A DNA stretch of 64,000 nt from Kordia periserrulae (GTDB taxonomy: Bacteria > Bacteroidota > Bacteroidia > Flavobacteriales > Flavobacteriaceae): NCBI RefSeq assembly GCF_003054265.1, contig NZ_QBKT01000003.1, positions 124,001 to 188,000 of the forward strand, given 5' to 3'. Below the pieces are notes generated by a model, which saw nothing but the letters and a program-made list of their open reading frames with translations, was not told the DNA's origin and did no database searches. Below, piece by piece: positions 25,806-34,626 of this stretch. Positions within the stretch are counted from its first letter, which is position 1. Every line of letters begins with the position of its first letter. The translations under genes were made by a program, and so were the position numbers.

Positions 25806-26723
25806 ATGAAACCATTGTTAAGTCAACATAAAAAGCACCGAAAACTCACTACGTTGGTTGAAAATAGAACGACGTATAGTGCAGAATATGCGGAGTTGAA
25901 TATTTATGAAACCTACGCTTTCGCGGAAAAAGTCTCGTTGACGTTCGATTTTCCAATTATTGCTAGCATGTTGACAGGAAAGAAAGTGATGCATTTGGAC
26001 GGTTTTGAAGCGTTTGATTTTTACCCTGGTGAATCGGTTGTGATGCCGACGAATAAGGAAATGGTGATTGATTTTCCATTAGCAACCGAAAATGCGCCTA
26101 CGCAATGTTTGGCATTGGGAATTGACGCTTCTAAAATTGAAGAAGTTGTCGGGAAATTTAATCAATTGGTACAAATTGAAAACGAAAACAATACGTGGAA
26201 TTTGGATCAAAAAGCCTCTCATTTAATTAATAATGCTGATGTGAATCATTTGGTGCAACGACTTACGCATACATTTACCAATGACACGACTTCCAAAGAT
26301 GTGCTGCTCGATTTGATGATTCAAGAATTGATTGTACGGTTGTTGCAAACAAAAGCGAAGTCGCTCATTATCAATGATACCGATATTTTTAACGACACGC
26401 GAATTGGCTCAGTTATCAAATATATCAAAACACATTTAACCGATAAAGACATCAACGTGGAAGGGTTGGCAAAGCAGGCGTATATGAGTACTTCGCACTT
26501 TCACAAGCAGTTTAAAAACACGCTAGGCATTTCTCCGATAGATTATATCAATTCGGAGCGAATTAAGTTTGCGAAAAAACTCATCAAAGAGTCTAAAAAC
26601 CTTCGAATTTCTGAAGTTGCGTACAAATCGGGATTCAATAATACGAGTTACTTCAACCGTCAATTCAAAAAACACGAAATGATTACTCCAACGCAATTTG
26701 TAAAGTCTGTACTAGCCAAATAA
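25806..26723 (+). CDS. AraC-family transcriptional regulator
   Basis: A 305-residue regulator: an N-terminal cupin-like sensor domain (about 1-185) and two AraC helix-turn-helix units at the C-terminus (about 200-300; VEGLAKQAYMSTSHFHKQFK and ISEVAYKSGFNNTSYFNRQF). I use ATG 25806; a TTG two codons upstream is a weaker choice. Divergent from the aldehyde dehydrogenase gene across 160 bp, it probably controls that gene in response to an alcohol or aldehyde. Confidence 0.92.
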   Translation: MKPLLSQHKKHRKLTTLVENRTTYSAEYAELNIYETYAFAEKVSLTFDFPIIASMLTGKKVMHLDGFEAFDFYPGESVVMPTNKEMVIDFPLATENAPTQCLALGIDASKIEEVVGKFNQLVQIENENNTWNLDQKASHLINNADVNHLVQRLTHTFTNDTTSKDVLLDLMIQELIVRLLQTKAKSLIINDTDIFNDTRIGSVIKYIKTHLTDKDINVEGLAKQAYMSTSHFHKQFKNTLGISPIDYINSERIKFAKKLIKESKNLRISEVAYKSGFNNTSYFNRQFKKHEMITPTQFVKSVLAK

Positions 26724-26758
26724 CCAAAACCCAACACCCAACACCCAACACCCAACAC
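26724..26758. repeat. Heptamer tandem repeat CCAACAC x5
   Basis: One CCAAAAC and four CCAACAC units directly follow the araC-type stop codon and end at the convergent DinB-like gene. Confidence 0.9.
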
Positions 26759-26760
26759 CT

Positions 26761-27237
26761 CTACAAAATACCTATCATCTTTTTGATCAAAACAATTTGC
26801 CCCAAATGGTAATACGCATGTTCAATTTGAACGTCTATATTTCGGTAAAACGTTCCGTATTTTTCAAGCACAAAATTTTCAAACAATTGACTATCAGACA
26901 TGTTTTCTACTAAAGAAATAAACTTTTCAGTGTCTTTTGTAAACTTTTGAATACGATTTTCCCAATCTTCCTGTGAAGTAATTGGCGGCGCATCAAAGCT
27001 ATATTTGTCACGAATATCCAACGTTCCGCCTTCCAAAACTTGCAAAACTCCAGCAATATAATAGTGCAAGTGAAACGTTAAGGCTGCAATGGAATTTAAG
27101 TTGTGAATACGTTGTATCGCATCTTGCCAAGAAACATGCTGAATTTCCTCTTTTATGTTGGTTCCCGTTACCCATTTTCCTTCGGTGTAGACTTCGCGTA
27201 ATCGGTTGGCTAGGTTTTTGGCTAAATTTTGTTGCAT
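26761..27237 (-). CDS. DinB-like four-helix protein
   Basis: A 158-residue protein of the DinB/YfiT-like superfamily (DUF1572-like). Histidines in LTFHLHYYIAG (about residue 54-60) and in HAYYHLGQIVLIKK (about 139-152) fit the metal triad of the fold. Members are putative metal- or thiol-dependent transferases. It stands alone with its stop codon a few bases from a repeat shared with the convergent araC-type gene. Confidence 0.85.
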   Translation of the reverse strand: MQQNLAKNLANRLREVYTEGKWVTGTNIKEEIQHVSWQDAIQRIHNLNSIAALTFHLHYYIAGVLQVLEGGTLDIRDKYSFDAPPITSQEDWENRIQKFTKDTEKFISLVENMSDSQLFENFVLEKYGTFYRNIDVQIEHAYYHLGQIVLIKKMIGIL

Positions 27238-27286
27238 CTGCTAGATTTTAATTCGCTTTAAACATACAATATACGTCTAAAATTGA

Positions 27287-27871
27287 TTACTGAGTCCTTG
27301 TCAACTGTGGCGTATAGGTTTCACCTTTGGCTACTTGCGTCATGGTAATTCGCACTTTCGTGGGAAAGAACTTTTCGTAATCGGAACGTTTGTGTGCATG
27401 TCCTTGTCCGCCGCTGTCATCTTTTATTACCAAATCCATTTGTTTGATTCCTTCTGACCAAATGATGGATTCATTCTCCCAAAACTCGTTCATAGCAACT
27501 GTTTTCTCGTAAATTCCTTCTCTCGTAAATAAATCTGTAGACGTACAGCCGTACATATTGTTTTTTCCTCTGTTGGGAATATAACAAAGCGTCCATTTGG
27601 TAGGAGCGTTTCCTGCTGGTTTTTCCAACACTTCGATACGAATGTGAACCGTTCCGTTTCTAAAATCTACAGGACTTGTCCAATCTTTAGGAACAGTTGG
27701 CGACAGCATTTCATTGGTGATATAATAATGTGATTTACTTGGCGAGGAATTCAACGCATCTTCGTAGGTAAAAGTGAATTCTTCATCAAACAAGACAAAT
27801 TGTGTTACAGGAGATTCTTTACAAGAAAAAAAGAAGATGGTGATGAATAGAAAAAATATACCTTTCTTCAT
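27287..27871 (-). CDS. Lipoprotein of unknown function
   Basis: A 194-residue product with a lipoprotein signal (lipobox FFFSC, Cys17, followed by KES). The mature region is beta-rich and polar, with PSKSHYYITNEMLSP, MYGCTSTDLFTREG and GGQGHAHKRSDYEK. I recognise no family. It follows the membrane-protein gene at 27881 by 9 bp, so the two probably form an operon. Confidence 0.75.
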   Translation of the reverse strand: MKKGIFFLFITIFFFSCKESPVTQFVLFDEEFTFTYEDALNSSPSKSHYYITNEMLSPTVPKDWTSPVDFRNGTVHIRIEVLEKPAGNAPTKWTLCYIPNRGKNNMYGCTSTDLFTREGIYEKTVAMNEFWENESIIWSEGIKQMDLVIKDDSGGQGHAHKRSDYEKFFPTKVRITMTQVAKGETYTPQLTRTQ

Positions 27872-27880
27872 GCTTATTCG

Positions 27881-28360
27881 CTAGTTTTTGTCTGTCCATT
27901 CCACATCCAACACATCACGTAATCGCTGTAAACTTTGGTTGGATAAAAACTTGAAAACAACTCGTGTAAAAATAAACCAAATGATAAACATTTGTACAAT
28001 ACCAACAATAATCAAAATAGGATGAAACTTCTCCATATCTATTAGAATAGCAATTGTAAGCCCGATAGGCGGAAATAAAAACATAATACTTAGCGGTATT
28101 CTGACGACTTTGTGAATTTCTACCGTTACATATCCTGTATGCGTTTCAACGGTACCTTTCATCACACAAAACGCACCTTTGCCAATTTTGGAAGAAATCA
28201 GTTTAAATGTATTTCTTTCAATAATTCCTCTAAACGATTTATCAGTAAAGTTAGAAGTTAGGCTTTCAGATTTTTCAGTTCTGCGTTTCAAACGTTCTAG
28301 TGTTTCAGCCTGTGTATCGTGAAGTCTAAAATATTGTTTTTTTACAGGGAAAATTTTCAT
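27881..28360 (-). CDS. Membrane protein, paralog of the gene at 23033
   Basis: A 159-residue protein with a soluble N-terminal half and two membrane segments (about 95-112 and 116-138). Its N-terminal 110 residues match the protein at 23033-23548 (FPVKKQYFRL, QAETLERL, FRGIIERNTFKL, VRIPLSIM). No named family recognised. It precedes a lipoprotein gene by 9 bp. Confidence 0.72.
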   Translation of the reverse strand: MKIFPVKKQYFRLHDTQAETLERLKRRTEKSESLTSNFTDKSFRGIIERNTFKLISSKIGKGAFCVMKGTVETHTGYVTVEIHKVVRIPLSIMFLFPPIGLTIAILIDMEKFHPILIIVGIVQMFIIWFIFTRVVFKFLSNQSLQRLRDVLDVEWTDKN

Positions 28361-28410
28361 ATTTTATTTTGTAGATTAAAAGTAGTAAAATAGTCGAATG
28401 AAACATAATA

Positions 28411-28926
28411 CTAAAACGCCAAAAACATCACATAATTTGGATTGTAACGTGTTTCAGAAATCTTAAAATCATATTCGCCGACAATTTGAAAGTCATTTTT
28501 TTGATAAAAACGCAAGGCACGTTCATTTGTGATGAGTACGTACAACCACATTCCGTGTTGTTCTTTTTCTTTTGAAAAGGTCACGATATGATTAAAAAGT
28601 GCTGCGCCAAGTTGTTTTCCGTGAAACGCTTTCAACACATAAAAACGATCAAGCTTTGTGAGTTGGGTTTTGTGTATTGCTTCATTTGTGGTATTCAGCA
28701 CAATTTTCGCATAACCAGCCAGTGTTTCTCCGAGAAAAATTAAAAAATAGTGAATGCTTTCGTCGTCAAATTCTGCACGTAGCGTTTTCAAAGCAAACGC
28801 TTTTTCAATAAAAGATTCCACCGCATCTTTGGGCGTATTGGGTAAGTATGTTTCTAAAAACGTAGTCGTGCCAATGGCAGAAATACGTTCAATATCTTGC
28901 AAAGTAGCGTTGCGTATATGAATCAT
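28411..28926 (-). CDS. GNAT N-acetyltransferase
   Basis: A 171-residue GCN5-related acetyltransferase. The acetyl-CoA-binding motif A is seen as LDRFYVLKAFHGKQLGAALF (about 92-112), followed by a beta strand MWLYVLITNERALRFYQKNDFQ. The substrate cannot be told. It stands alone on the minus strand, divergent from the decarboxylase gene. Confidence 0.88.
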   Translation of the reverse strand: MIHIRNATLQDIERISAIGTTTFLETYLPNTPKDAVESFIEKAFALKTLRAEFDDESIHYFLIFLGETLAGYAKIVLNTTNEAIHKTQLTKLDRFYVLKAFHGKQLGAALFNHIVTFSKEKEQHGMWLYVLITNERALRFYQKNDFQIVGEYDFKISETRYNPNYVMFLAF

Positions 28927-29015
28927 GCGTAATTAATATAATTTCAAAAATACGCAAATCTACCTGCTTTTAAAATCACGATACTTCTACGCTTATATCA
29001 AAAAGGGTAAGACTC

Positions 29016-29023
29016 TATATTTG
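29016..29023 (+). promoter_or_regulatory. Candidate -7 box of the decarboxylase gene
   Basis: TATATTTG matches the Bacteroidetes TAnnTTTG element and lies 27 bp before the ATG at 29051. No clear -33 TTG is present at the expected distance. Confidence 0.4.
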
Positions 29024-29050
29024 AGTATTATAAAACTAAACCTTATTACA

Positions 29051-30358
29051 ATGAAAAATACCTCAGTTCACACACACGATGCCGTTGTGCAAGATTTAAA
29101 AACATTGTTGGATGCCAATCCGCCAATGAAAATTGCTTTGGAAGCTTCGTTATTGGCAGCGCGAATTTCGGCAGAAACAAGTTTAAATTCAGATTTATAC
29201 AACGCGTATAACGATGTGTTTAACGGCAATGCATGGCCAATTACGATTGAACATTATTATGATTATTTAGACATGTATGTGCGCTTGGTGCCCGACGAAA
29301 GCGATGATCCAAATTATCCAAATGCTTGGAAAAGTACGGATACTTCCAACGGTTACAACCAAAAAGTGTACGATTTGCTCTGTCAATTCTATTGGTTGGT
29401 CGACCAAAAAGTACCAGATTCCAATTTGTCAATGCAGAGTTTTCCAGAGTTTGCAGATTGGTTGGTAAAATTTGCTACAGCTTGGGGAAGTTTCTTAGAT
29501 ACGACAGATTCGCTAACGAAAGAAAGCTTGTATTCGTTTAAGCATAATGCGATGTATAATTATCCGCTGTACGCTAAAAATTCATCTTCTTGGACAACGT
29601 TTAATCAGTTTTTCTACAGAGAATTTAATGATGCAGATGCTAAAACAGGAATCACGCCGTTACGTCCAATTGCGGCACCAAACGACAATACAACGGTAGT
29701 CGCTCCAGCAGATTGTACTTTTAAACAAGATTATAAAATTGATTCCGAAGGAAATGTATTAGGAAAGGATGGACAACCAACGAAAGATCGTTTAAAACAT
29801 ACACACGCTATTGGAACGATTGACGAATTGTTAGCAAATAGCGAATATGCGAGCGATTTTTACGGTGGAACGTTTGTGCATTACTTTTTAGGACCGTACG
29901 ATTATCACCGTTTTCATACGCCAGTGAGTGGAGAAGTATTAGAAATTAAAGACATTCAAGGAAAAGTGTATTTGAATGTAGAAATGATTGACGGACAATG
30001 GGACGCACCAGACGGCGCTGAAGATAGTTACGAATTCACGCAAGCACGCGGATTGATTATTGTAGATGGCGGCGACAAAGTTGGGAAAGTAGCTATTTTA
30101 CCTATCGGGATGGCGCAAGTTTCTGGTGTGATGATGTACACGAAAGACAATCCACCAGCAGGCGTTCCAGCAGAAAGACTCATTGCTGTAGGCGATACGG
30201 TTGTCAAAGGACAAGAATTCGGAAAATTCAGATTTGGAGGCTCGGATATCATCATGGTTTTTGAAAAACCAGTAGAAGATTTATACATGTTCAAAGCCGA
30301 TCCAGGGCATGTGCCAATTCACTTTCAATTTGGACAAACAGCAATTTACGTACAGTAA
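29051..30358 (+). CDS. Phosphatidylserine decarboxylase-family enzyme (PsiD-like)
   Basis: ATG 29051 gives 435 residues; an upstream in-frame start overlaps the promoter box. A helical N-terminal region of about 175 residues resembles the PSD-associated domain (PF12588), as in PsiD aromatic amino-acid decarboxylases, and is followed by a PSD domain with YDYHRFHTPVSGEV (about 284-297). The pyruvoyl self-cleavage site reads FGGSD (about residues 395-399), with Gly-Ser kept but Thr/Ser after it replaced by Asp. There is no membrane segment. It may decarboxylate a soluble amino acid or a phospholipid; substrate open. Confidence 0.82.
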   Translation: MKNTSVHTHDAVVQDLKTLLDANPPMKIALEASLLAARISAETSLNSDLYNAYNDVFNGNAWPITIEHYYDYLDMYVRLVPDESDDPNYPNAWKSTDTSNGYNQKVYDLLCQFYWLVDQKVPDSNLSMQSFPEFADWLVKFATAWGSFLDTTDSLTKESLYSFKHNAMYNYPLYAKNSSSWTTFNQFFYREFNDADAKTGITPLRPIAAPNDNTTVVAPADCTFKQDYKIDSEGNVLGKDGQPTKDRLKHTHAIGTIDELLANSEYASDFYGGTFVHYFLGPYDYHRFHTPVSGEVLEIKDIQGKVYLNVEMIDGQWDAPDGAEDSYEFTQARGLIIVDGGDKVGKVAILPIGMAQVSGVMMYTKDNPPAGVPAERLIAVGDTVVKGQEFGKFRFGGSDIIMVFEKPVEDLYMFKADPGHVPIHFQFGQTAIYVQ

Positions 30359-30381
30359 TTTATCAGAATTATTTACCATGG

Positions 30382-30418
30382 AAAACGCCGCAACGTATAT
30401 GTTGTGGTGTTTTTTTTA
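30382..30418 (+). terminator. Intrinsic terminator of the decarboxylase gene
   Basis: Stem AACGCCGCAAC (30384-30394) with GTTGTGGTGTT (30401-30411, G-U pairs) around GTATAT, then a run of T. It ends at the convergent gene's stop. Confidence 0.82.
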
Positions 30419-30859
30419 TTATTGAATATCTGGATTTTTTGCGATATCGTCAATTTCATCAATAGCCGTTTTCTTTTTAAAATATTTTCGCGCAGAAAAA
30501 TGGACTACAAGCGGAATTAATGTGATTACATCAACGCCAATTTTAAAAGTTTCGCTAATTGTCAAACTTAATGTGAAATCTATTCCGTAGTTCATGTCAA
30601 ACCACAAACGAATTGCCTCACTATGAATACTAAATGTAATAGTTAATATGATATACCAGATGAGTAACAGTTTCCACGCTATTTTTCTTTTCAGTAATAA
30701 AAAATAATTCAGCGTAAGCACCAACACAATAAAGCTCCCAAAATACCAACCAACTGGAAACGCCAATATGAAAATATACATGACTATTCCAGTTTGCATC
30801 AAATTGTATAATGTCACAAATATGATTTCAATGGGTAACTCTTTAAAATTTTTAAACAT
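30419..30859 (-). CDS. Small polytopic membrane protein, unknown
   Basis: A 146-residue protein with about four hydrophobic segments (IIFVTLYNLMQTGIVMYIFI, WYFGSFIVLVLTLNYFLLL, AWKLLLIWYIILTITFSI and a fourth near 106-124). I recognise no family. It is the second of two small membrane-protein genes on this strand, 63 bp after the first. Confidence 0.65.
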   Translation of the reverse strand: MFKNFKELPIEIIFVTLYNLMQTGIVMYIFILAFPVGWYFGSFIVLVLTLNYFLLLKRKIAWKLLLIWYIILTITFSIHSEAIRLWFDMNYGIDFTLSLTISETFKIGVDVITLIPLVVHFSARKYFKKKTAIDEIDDIAKNPDIQ

Positions 30860-30922
30860 TATGCGCAGCTTTTTAGGAAAACAGCTAAAATACAGTTTTT
30901 AAAAATAAATGCTGTTATACTA

Positions 30923-31387
30923 TTACGATGAAGATGTTCTTGCCCAAAGAAGCATTCCCAACACAAATCCAGCAACAACATACACAAGATGAATTTCGGT
31001 AATAATATTCGTAATGTCTTGTTGTGTGATGAATTGAATGATTTCTGTTTGCTTAAAAAATAAAATAATCGTGATGGCAATCAACAAACCAAAACCTAAC
31101 AATTCATGCAGCCAACGTTTTTTTTGTGTGATGTATACATGTCCAGCCAAAAATCCCCAAATCCACGGAATTACGGATAGTGTTTTTATATGCATTGCCA
31201 TGTTTTGATAAACCATCATTCCAATGAACAGTAGGATCAACAAAAACTGTTGTACTCTTTGAATACTTTTGTACTTCATGAAAGCTTTGTCCTTAAAGCT
31301 AAAAAGAAGTATCACTAAAAAATGATAGCTCAAAAGTAGCCATGTTGTGATGACTAAAAAATAAGCTAAAACGACTGAAAACTCCAT
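30923..31387 (-). CDS. Small polytopic membrane protein, unknown
   Basis: A 154-residue protein with five hydrophobic segments (for example FLVITTWLLLSYHFLVILLF and LHELLGFGLLIAITIILFF). No catalytic or family motif recognised. Upstream on this strand lies a gene-free stretch. Confidence 0.65.
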   Translation of the reverse strand: MEFSVVLAYFLVITTWLLLSYHFLVILLFSFKDKAFMKYKSIQRVQQFLLILLFIGMMVYQNMAMHIKTLSVIPWIWGFLAGHVYITQKKRWLHELLGFGLLIAITIILFFKQTEIIQFITQQDITNIITEIHLVYVVAGFVLGMLLWARTSSS

Positions 31388-31766
31388 GATAAAGGTATGA
31401 TTGGTTATGTTATTTTAAAAGTACACAAACCACAATGCTATCAAATACCTAAATATAGGTATTAGGTTTTGGGTGTTGGGACGCTTTGCTTTTGGCTTTA
31501 TTTTATATGGTCAACAAAGCTTTTAGTACCCAAAACCTATCCAAAAAAACAATTCATCCCTCAAAAATCACAATTCAGTAGTTTCTTTTTTTCTATGGCT
31601 ACAGTTTATGAGATATTTGAACTATCAATAACACTACGACGTAGTTCAGTGTAAAAAATCAATCAAAAAATGATCAGTATTGTATTTATCATTATCGAGT
31701 ATGTTTTTTCAATCATTTGAGAATTCAATTTTAAAAAAATCAATCATCAAAAAAATGAACAACACC
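31388..31766. other. Non-coding stretch with degenerate TTAGGTG-type repeat
   Basis: Between two divergent genes I see a degenerate heptamer run around 31460-31482 (TAGGTAT, TAGGTTT, TGGGTGT) and otherwise A+T-rich sequence. No gene is supported; the frames here lack a plausible start or composition. Confidence 0.5.
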
Positions 31767-32393
31767 ATGAAAAAAATAGTTTTACTAGTAAGTTGTATGC
31801 TCATCGGAAGTTTGGCAATCGCCCAAAGCAAGTATGAGAAAGGAATGGAGAAAGCATTTTCTCTATTAAAAGAAAAGAAAACGGTAGAAGCCGCCAATGT
31901 ATTTGAACGTATTTCTGCGGCTACGCCAACGGAATGGTTGCCATCGTATCATGCAGCGCGAATTAATGTAATGCTCGGATTTGCTATTAAAGACAAAAGC
32001 AAACTCGCGCAACAGCTAGAAAAAGCACAAGCACAAATCGATCATGCTACTAGTATTTCACCAAACAACCCAGAAATCATGATTTTGCAAGCCATGTTGT
32101 ACACGGTTTGGGTAGCGTACGACGGAGCAACCTACGGAATGCAGTATGCGCCCAAAGTGAGTGAAATCTACGCAAAAGCATATGCTCTCGACAAAAATAA
32201 TCCGAGAGTGGTTCTTACCAAAACCGAGTGGGAAATAGGAAGTGCGCGTTACTTCGGAAAAGACACAGCTCCGTTTTGCAAAGAATTGGAAAGAGCCAAA
32301 ACCTTGTTTGAAACAGCAACAAAAAAAGACGATTTTAGTCCCAATTGGGGAAAAGAGCGCGCTACACAACTGGTGGAAGAATGCAAAAACTAA
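31767..32393 (+). CDS. Exported TPR-like protein
   Basis: ATG 31767 gives 208 residues with a clean signal peptide (MKKIVLLVSCMLIGSLAIAQ); upstream in-frame ATGs would add up to 29 residues and spoil it. The mature part is helical with repeated Ala-rich pairs (FSLLKEKKTVEAANVFERI, QAQIDHATSISPNNPEIMIL, KAYALDKNNPRVVL), typical of tetratricopeptide repeats. Predicted periplasmic; function unknown. It precedes the kinase operon by 56 bp but a promoter-like box lies between. Confidence 0.78.
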   Translation: MKKIVLLVSCMLIGSLAIAQSKYEKGMEKAFSLLKEKKTVEAANVFERISAATPTEWLPSYHAARINVMLGFAIKDKSKLAQQLEKAQAQIDHATSISPNNPEIMILQAMLYTVWVAYDGATYGMQYAPKVSEIYAKAYALDKNNPRVVLTKTEWEIGSARYFGKDTAPFCKELERAKTLFETATKKDDFSPNWGKERATQLVEECKN

Positions 32394-32416
32394 AACAGTC
32401 GTTTAAAAATCCTTAG

Positions 32417-32424
32417 TATATTTG
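32417..32424 (+). promoter_or_regulatory. Candidate -7 box of the LytS/2TM operon
   Basis: TATATTTG fits TAnnTTTG and lies 25 bp before the ATG at 32450. No convincing -33 element was seen. Confidence 0.4.
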
Positions 32425-32449
32425 GAAAACGGTAACCAAACAAAGCACT

Positions 32450-33811
32450 ATGAAAGCATTTAGTAAAGTTATTTTTATCGGAATTATCATCGGATTTATT
32501 ATATGCGGAGTGCAAATTATTTCAGTGTATGCGAGTGGAAATACGGTGCAATTCAATCAAGAATTGCTCATTCGATTGGGAGTGATATGCTTGTATTCCA
32601 TTCCGATAAGTGTGGTGAATTCCTATTATTTTGACTATTTGGATAAAGGCATTGTTTGGAATAAAAAAGCACAACGTTATCGACTGTTGATTGGAATTAT
32701 AGGTTCTATTTTGTTGACCATTTTTACGGTTTTTTTAGTGCGAATGGTACATGAAATACTCATTAATGGAAAAACGTATGAAGAATTTATTCAAGGAGAA
32801 AATCTCGCAGATTATTTTGAGATTCTCTTAATAACCATCTTTTTCTCGGTGTTTTTTCACGCGCTGTTTTTCTATAAAGAATTGCAAAAAAAGAAGGTTA
32901 CCGAACAAAAAATCATTGCAGGAACCGCTTCGGCACAGTTTGATGCCTTAAAAAATCAACTCGATCCGCATTTTTTGTTCAACAGTTTAAACGTGCTAAG
33001 TTCTTTAATTGATGAAAATCCGCGTCAGGCGCAGAAATTTACTTCCGGACTTTCCAAAGTGTATCGCTATGTGCTAGAACAGAAAAACAAAGAGCTTGTT
33101 ACCGTTGATGAAGAATTGCAATTTGCCAAAACCTATATGAGTTTGCTCAAAATGCGCTTTGAAGACAGCATCATTTTTGAAGCACCCGAAAAGGCAAGCA
33201 ATCCGGAAAGCAAAGTCGTGCCTTTATCATTGCAATTGCTTTTAGAAAATGCTGTAAAACACAATATGGTAACGCCGTCAAATCCGTTACACATCAAAAT
33301 ATATGAAGATGGTGGAAATTTAGTCATTGAAAACAATCTTCAAGAAAAACAAATTGTAAAAAAGAGTAGTGGCGTAGGGTTAAATAATATCCGACAACGA
33401 TACGATTTACTCACACATCGCCAAGTATATATCAACAAAACAACATCGGATTTTCAAGTAGCAATTCCGATGCTAACAAAACAAAGAGAAATTATGAGAA
33501 ATGAAGTCATACCACAAAGAGAAAGTGGACTCGACGATAAGTATATTGAAGCTAGAAAGCATGTAGAAAAGCTCAAAGAGTTTTATTATAATCTATTGTC
33601 GTACTGTTTGGTAATTCCGTTTTTAGCATTCGTTAACTGGAAAACAAGCTGGGAATTTCAATGGTTTTGGTTTCCAATGTTTGGCTGGGGAATCGGATTG
33701 GCGTTTCACGCAATGAGTGTGTTTTTTGAAGAAGGAAAATTTGGACGCAACTGGGAACAACGCAAGATTAGAGAATTTATGGAACAAGAAGAACGTCAGC
33801 GATGGAACTAA
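32450..33811 (+). CDS. LytS-type sensor histidine kinase with C-terminal 2TM domain
   Basis: A 453-residue protein: four N-terminal membrane segments (about 7-140), a His_kinase domain with the phospho-acceptor motif LKNQLDPHFLFNSLNVLSSL (about 165-184), an ATPase region (LLLENAVKHN, SSGVGLNNIRQRYDLL), then an unusual 2TM domain (about 365-453) containing WGIGLAFHAM and ending in acidic/basic residues. The last domain is the same as the two separate proteins encoded next. It signals to the LytTR regulator at 34627. The 3' end overlaps the next gene by 10 bp. Confidence 0.9.
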   Translation: MKAFSKVIFIGIIIGFIICGVQIISVYASGNTVQFNQELLIRLGVICLYSIPISVVNSYYFDYLDKGIVWNKKAQRYRLLIGIIGSILLTIFTVFLVRMVHEILINGKTYEEFIQGENLADYFEILLITIFFSVFFHALFFYKELQKKKVTEQKIIAGTASAQFDALKNQLDPHFLFNSLNVLSSLIDENPRQAQKFTSGLSKVYRYVLEQKNKELVTVDEELQFAKTYMSLLKMRFEDSIIFEAPEKASNPESKVVPLSLQLLLENAVKHNMVTPSNPLHIKIYEDGGNLVIENNLQEKQIVKKSSGVGLNNIRQRYDLLTHRQVYINKTTSDFQVAIPMLTKQREIMRNEVIPQRESGLDDKYIEARKHVEKLKEFYYNLLSYCLVIPFLAFVNWKTSWEFQWFWFPMFGWGIGLAFHAMSVFFEEGKFGRNWEQRKIREFMEQEERQRWN

Positions 33812-34143
33812 AAGACAACAAAAATAGAGCGCAAACCGAAAGGTATGTACGCGCACAAAAAAAGGTAGATGCTATCAAAGGATTTTACATTCACTTATTG
33901 GTGTACATCTGTGTGAATTTATTTATCAGCATTAAAAAAATAATGCGAAACATGGATAATGGAGAAACTTTTCAAGAAGCTTTTTTTGACATCGGAACGT
34001 TCATTGTGTGGTTGGCTTGGGGCATTGGATTGGCGTTTCATGCGTTCAATGTTTTTGTGGAAAATGGCGTGCTAGGCAAAAAATGGGAAGAGCAAAAAAT
34101 CAAAGAATATATGGAGGAAGAAAAGCGTCAAGATTGGTACTAA
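33802..34143 (+). CDS. 2TM domain protein
   Basis: A 113-residue protein consisting of one 2TM domain: a basic/acidic N-terminal helix (RAQKKVDAIKGFYIHL), two membrane helices, the motif WGIGLAFHAFNVF and the tail LGKKWEEQKIKEYMEEEKRQDW. It overlaps the kinase gene by 10 bp, and the kinase carries a copy of the same domain, so membrane-level interaction between them is a natural inference. Confidence 0.9.
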   Translation: MELKDNKNRAQTERYVRAQKKVDAIKGFYIHLLVYICVNLFISIKKIMRNMDNGETFQEAFFDIGTFIVWLAWGIGLAFHAFNVFVENGVLGKKWEEQKIKEYMEEEKRQDWY

Positions 34144-34180
34144 TCTTTAAAAATTTAGACAAATACAAAAAAGAAAAATC

Positions 34181-34531
34181 ATGGAACGATTACCATCAAA
34201 TATAGAAGAATCAGATACGTATACCCGCGATTACAAAAAGGAAGAAGCCTATTTGCGCGCACGAAAAAAAGTAGAAAAACTCAAAGGTTTCTACGGACAC
34301 TTAGCTTCGTATGTCATCATTAACACGTTTATACTAATTTTAATTGCGATAAATATTGACGAAGGCGAAACGTTTTGGAAATTCGGTCACTTTTCAACAG
34401 CTTTTTTCTGGGGAATCGGATTGGCGTTTCACGCAGCAGGCATCTTTGGACCTGATATGTTATTAGGAAAAAAGTGGGAAGAACGCAAGATTAAAGAATA
34501 CATGTCAGACAAGCGCCGCAATTGGGAGTAG
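34181..34531 (+). CDS. 2TM domain protein
   Basis: A 116-residue 2TM-domain protein, paralogous to the preceding one and to the kinase C-terminus (RARKKVEKLKGFYGHL, WGIGLAFHAAGIF, LGKKWEERKIKEYM). Third 2TM domain in a row. It is 37 bp downstream of the second copy and followed by a repeat-filled 95-bp gap before the regulator gene. Confidence 0.9.
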   Translation: MERLPSNIEESDTYTRDYKKEEAYLRARKKVEKLKGFYGHLASYVIINTFILILIAINIDEGETFWKFGHFSTAFFWGIGLAFHAAGIFGPDMLLGKKWEERKIKEYMSDKRRNWE

Positions 34532-34584
34532 ATTGCTAGTTGACAGTTTTCAAATCAACAATGCTTCGACAGGCTCAGCATAAC

Positions 34585-34619
34585 CCAACACCCAACACCC
34601 AACACCCAACACCCAAAAC
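34585..34619. repeat. Heptamer tandem repeat CCAACAC x5
   Basis: Four CCAACAC units and one CCAAAAC sit just before the response-regulator ATG, next to a short inverted element ATGCTTCGAC..CTCAGCAT at 34561-34581. The repeats fill the gap inside an otherwise tight operon. Confidence 0.9.
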
Positions 34620-34626
34620 CAAAAAA

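Noticed and set aside
34540-34626. Longer N-terminus for the LytTR response regulator
   Set aside because: The extra 29 residues only translate the heptamer repeat and a short inverted element; the receiver domain starts normally at ATG 34627.
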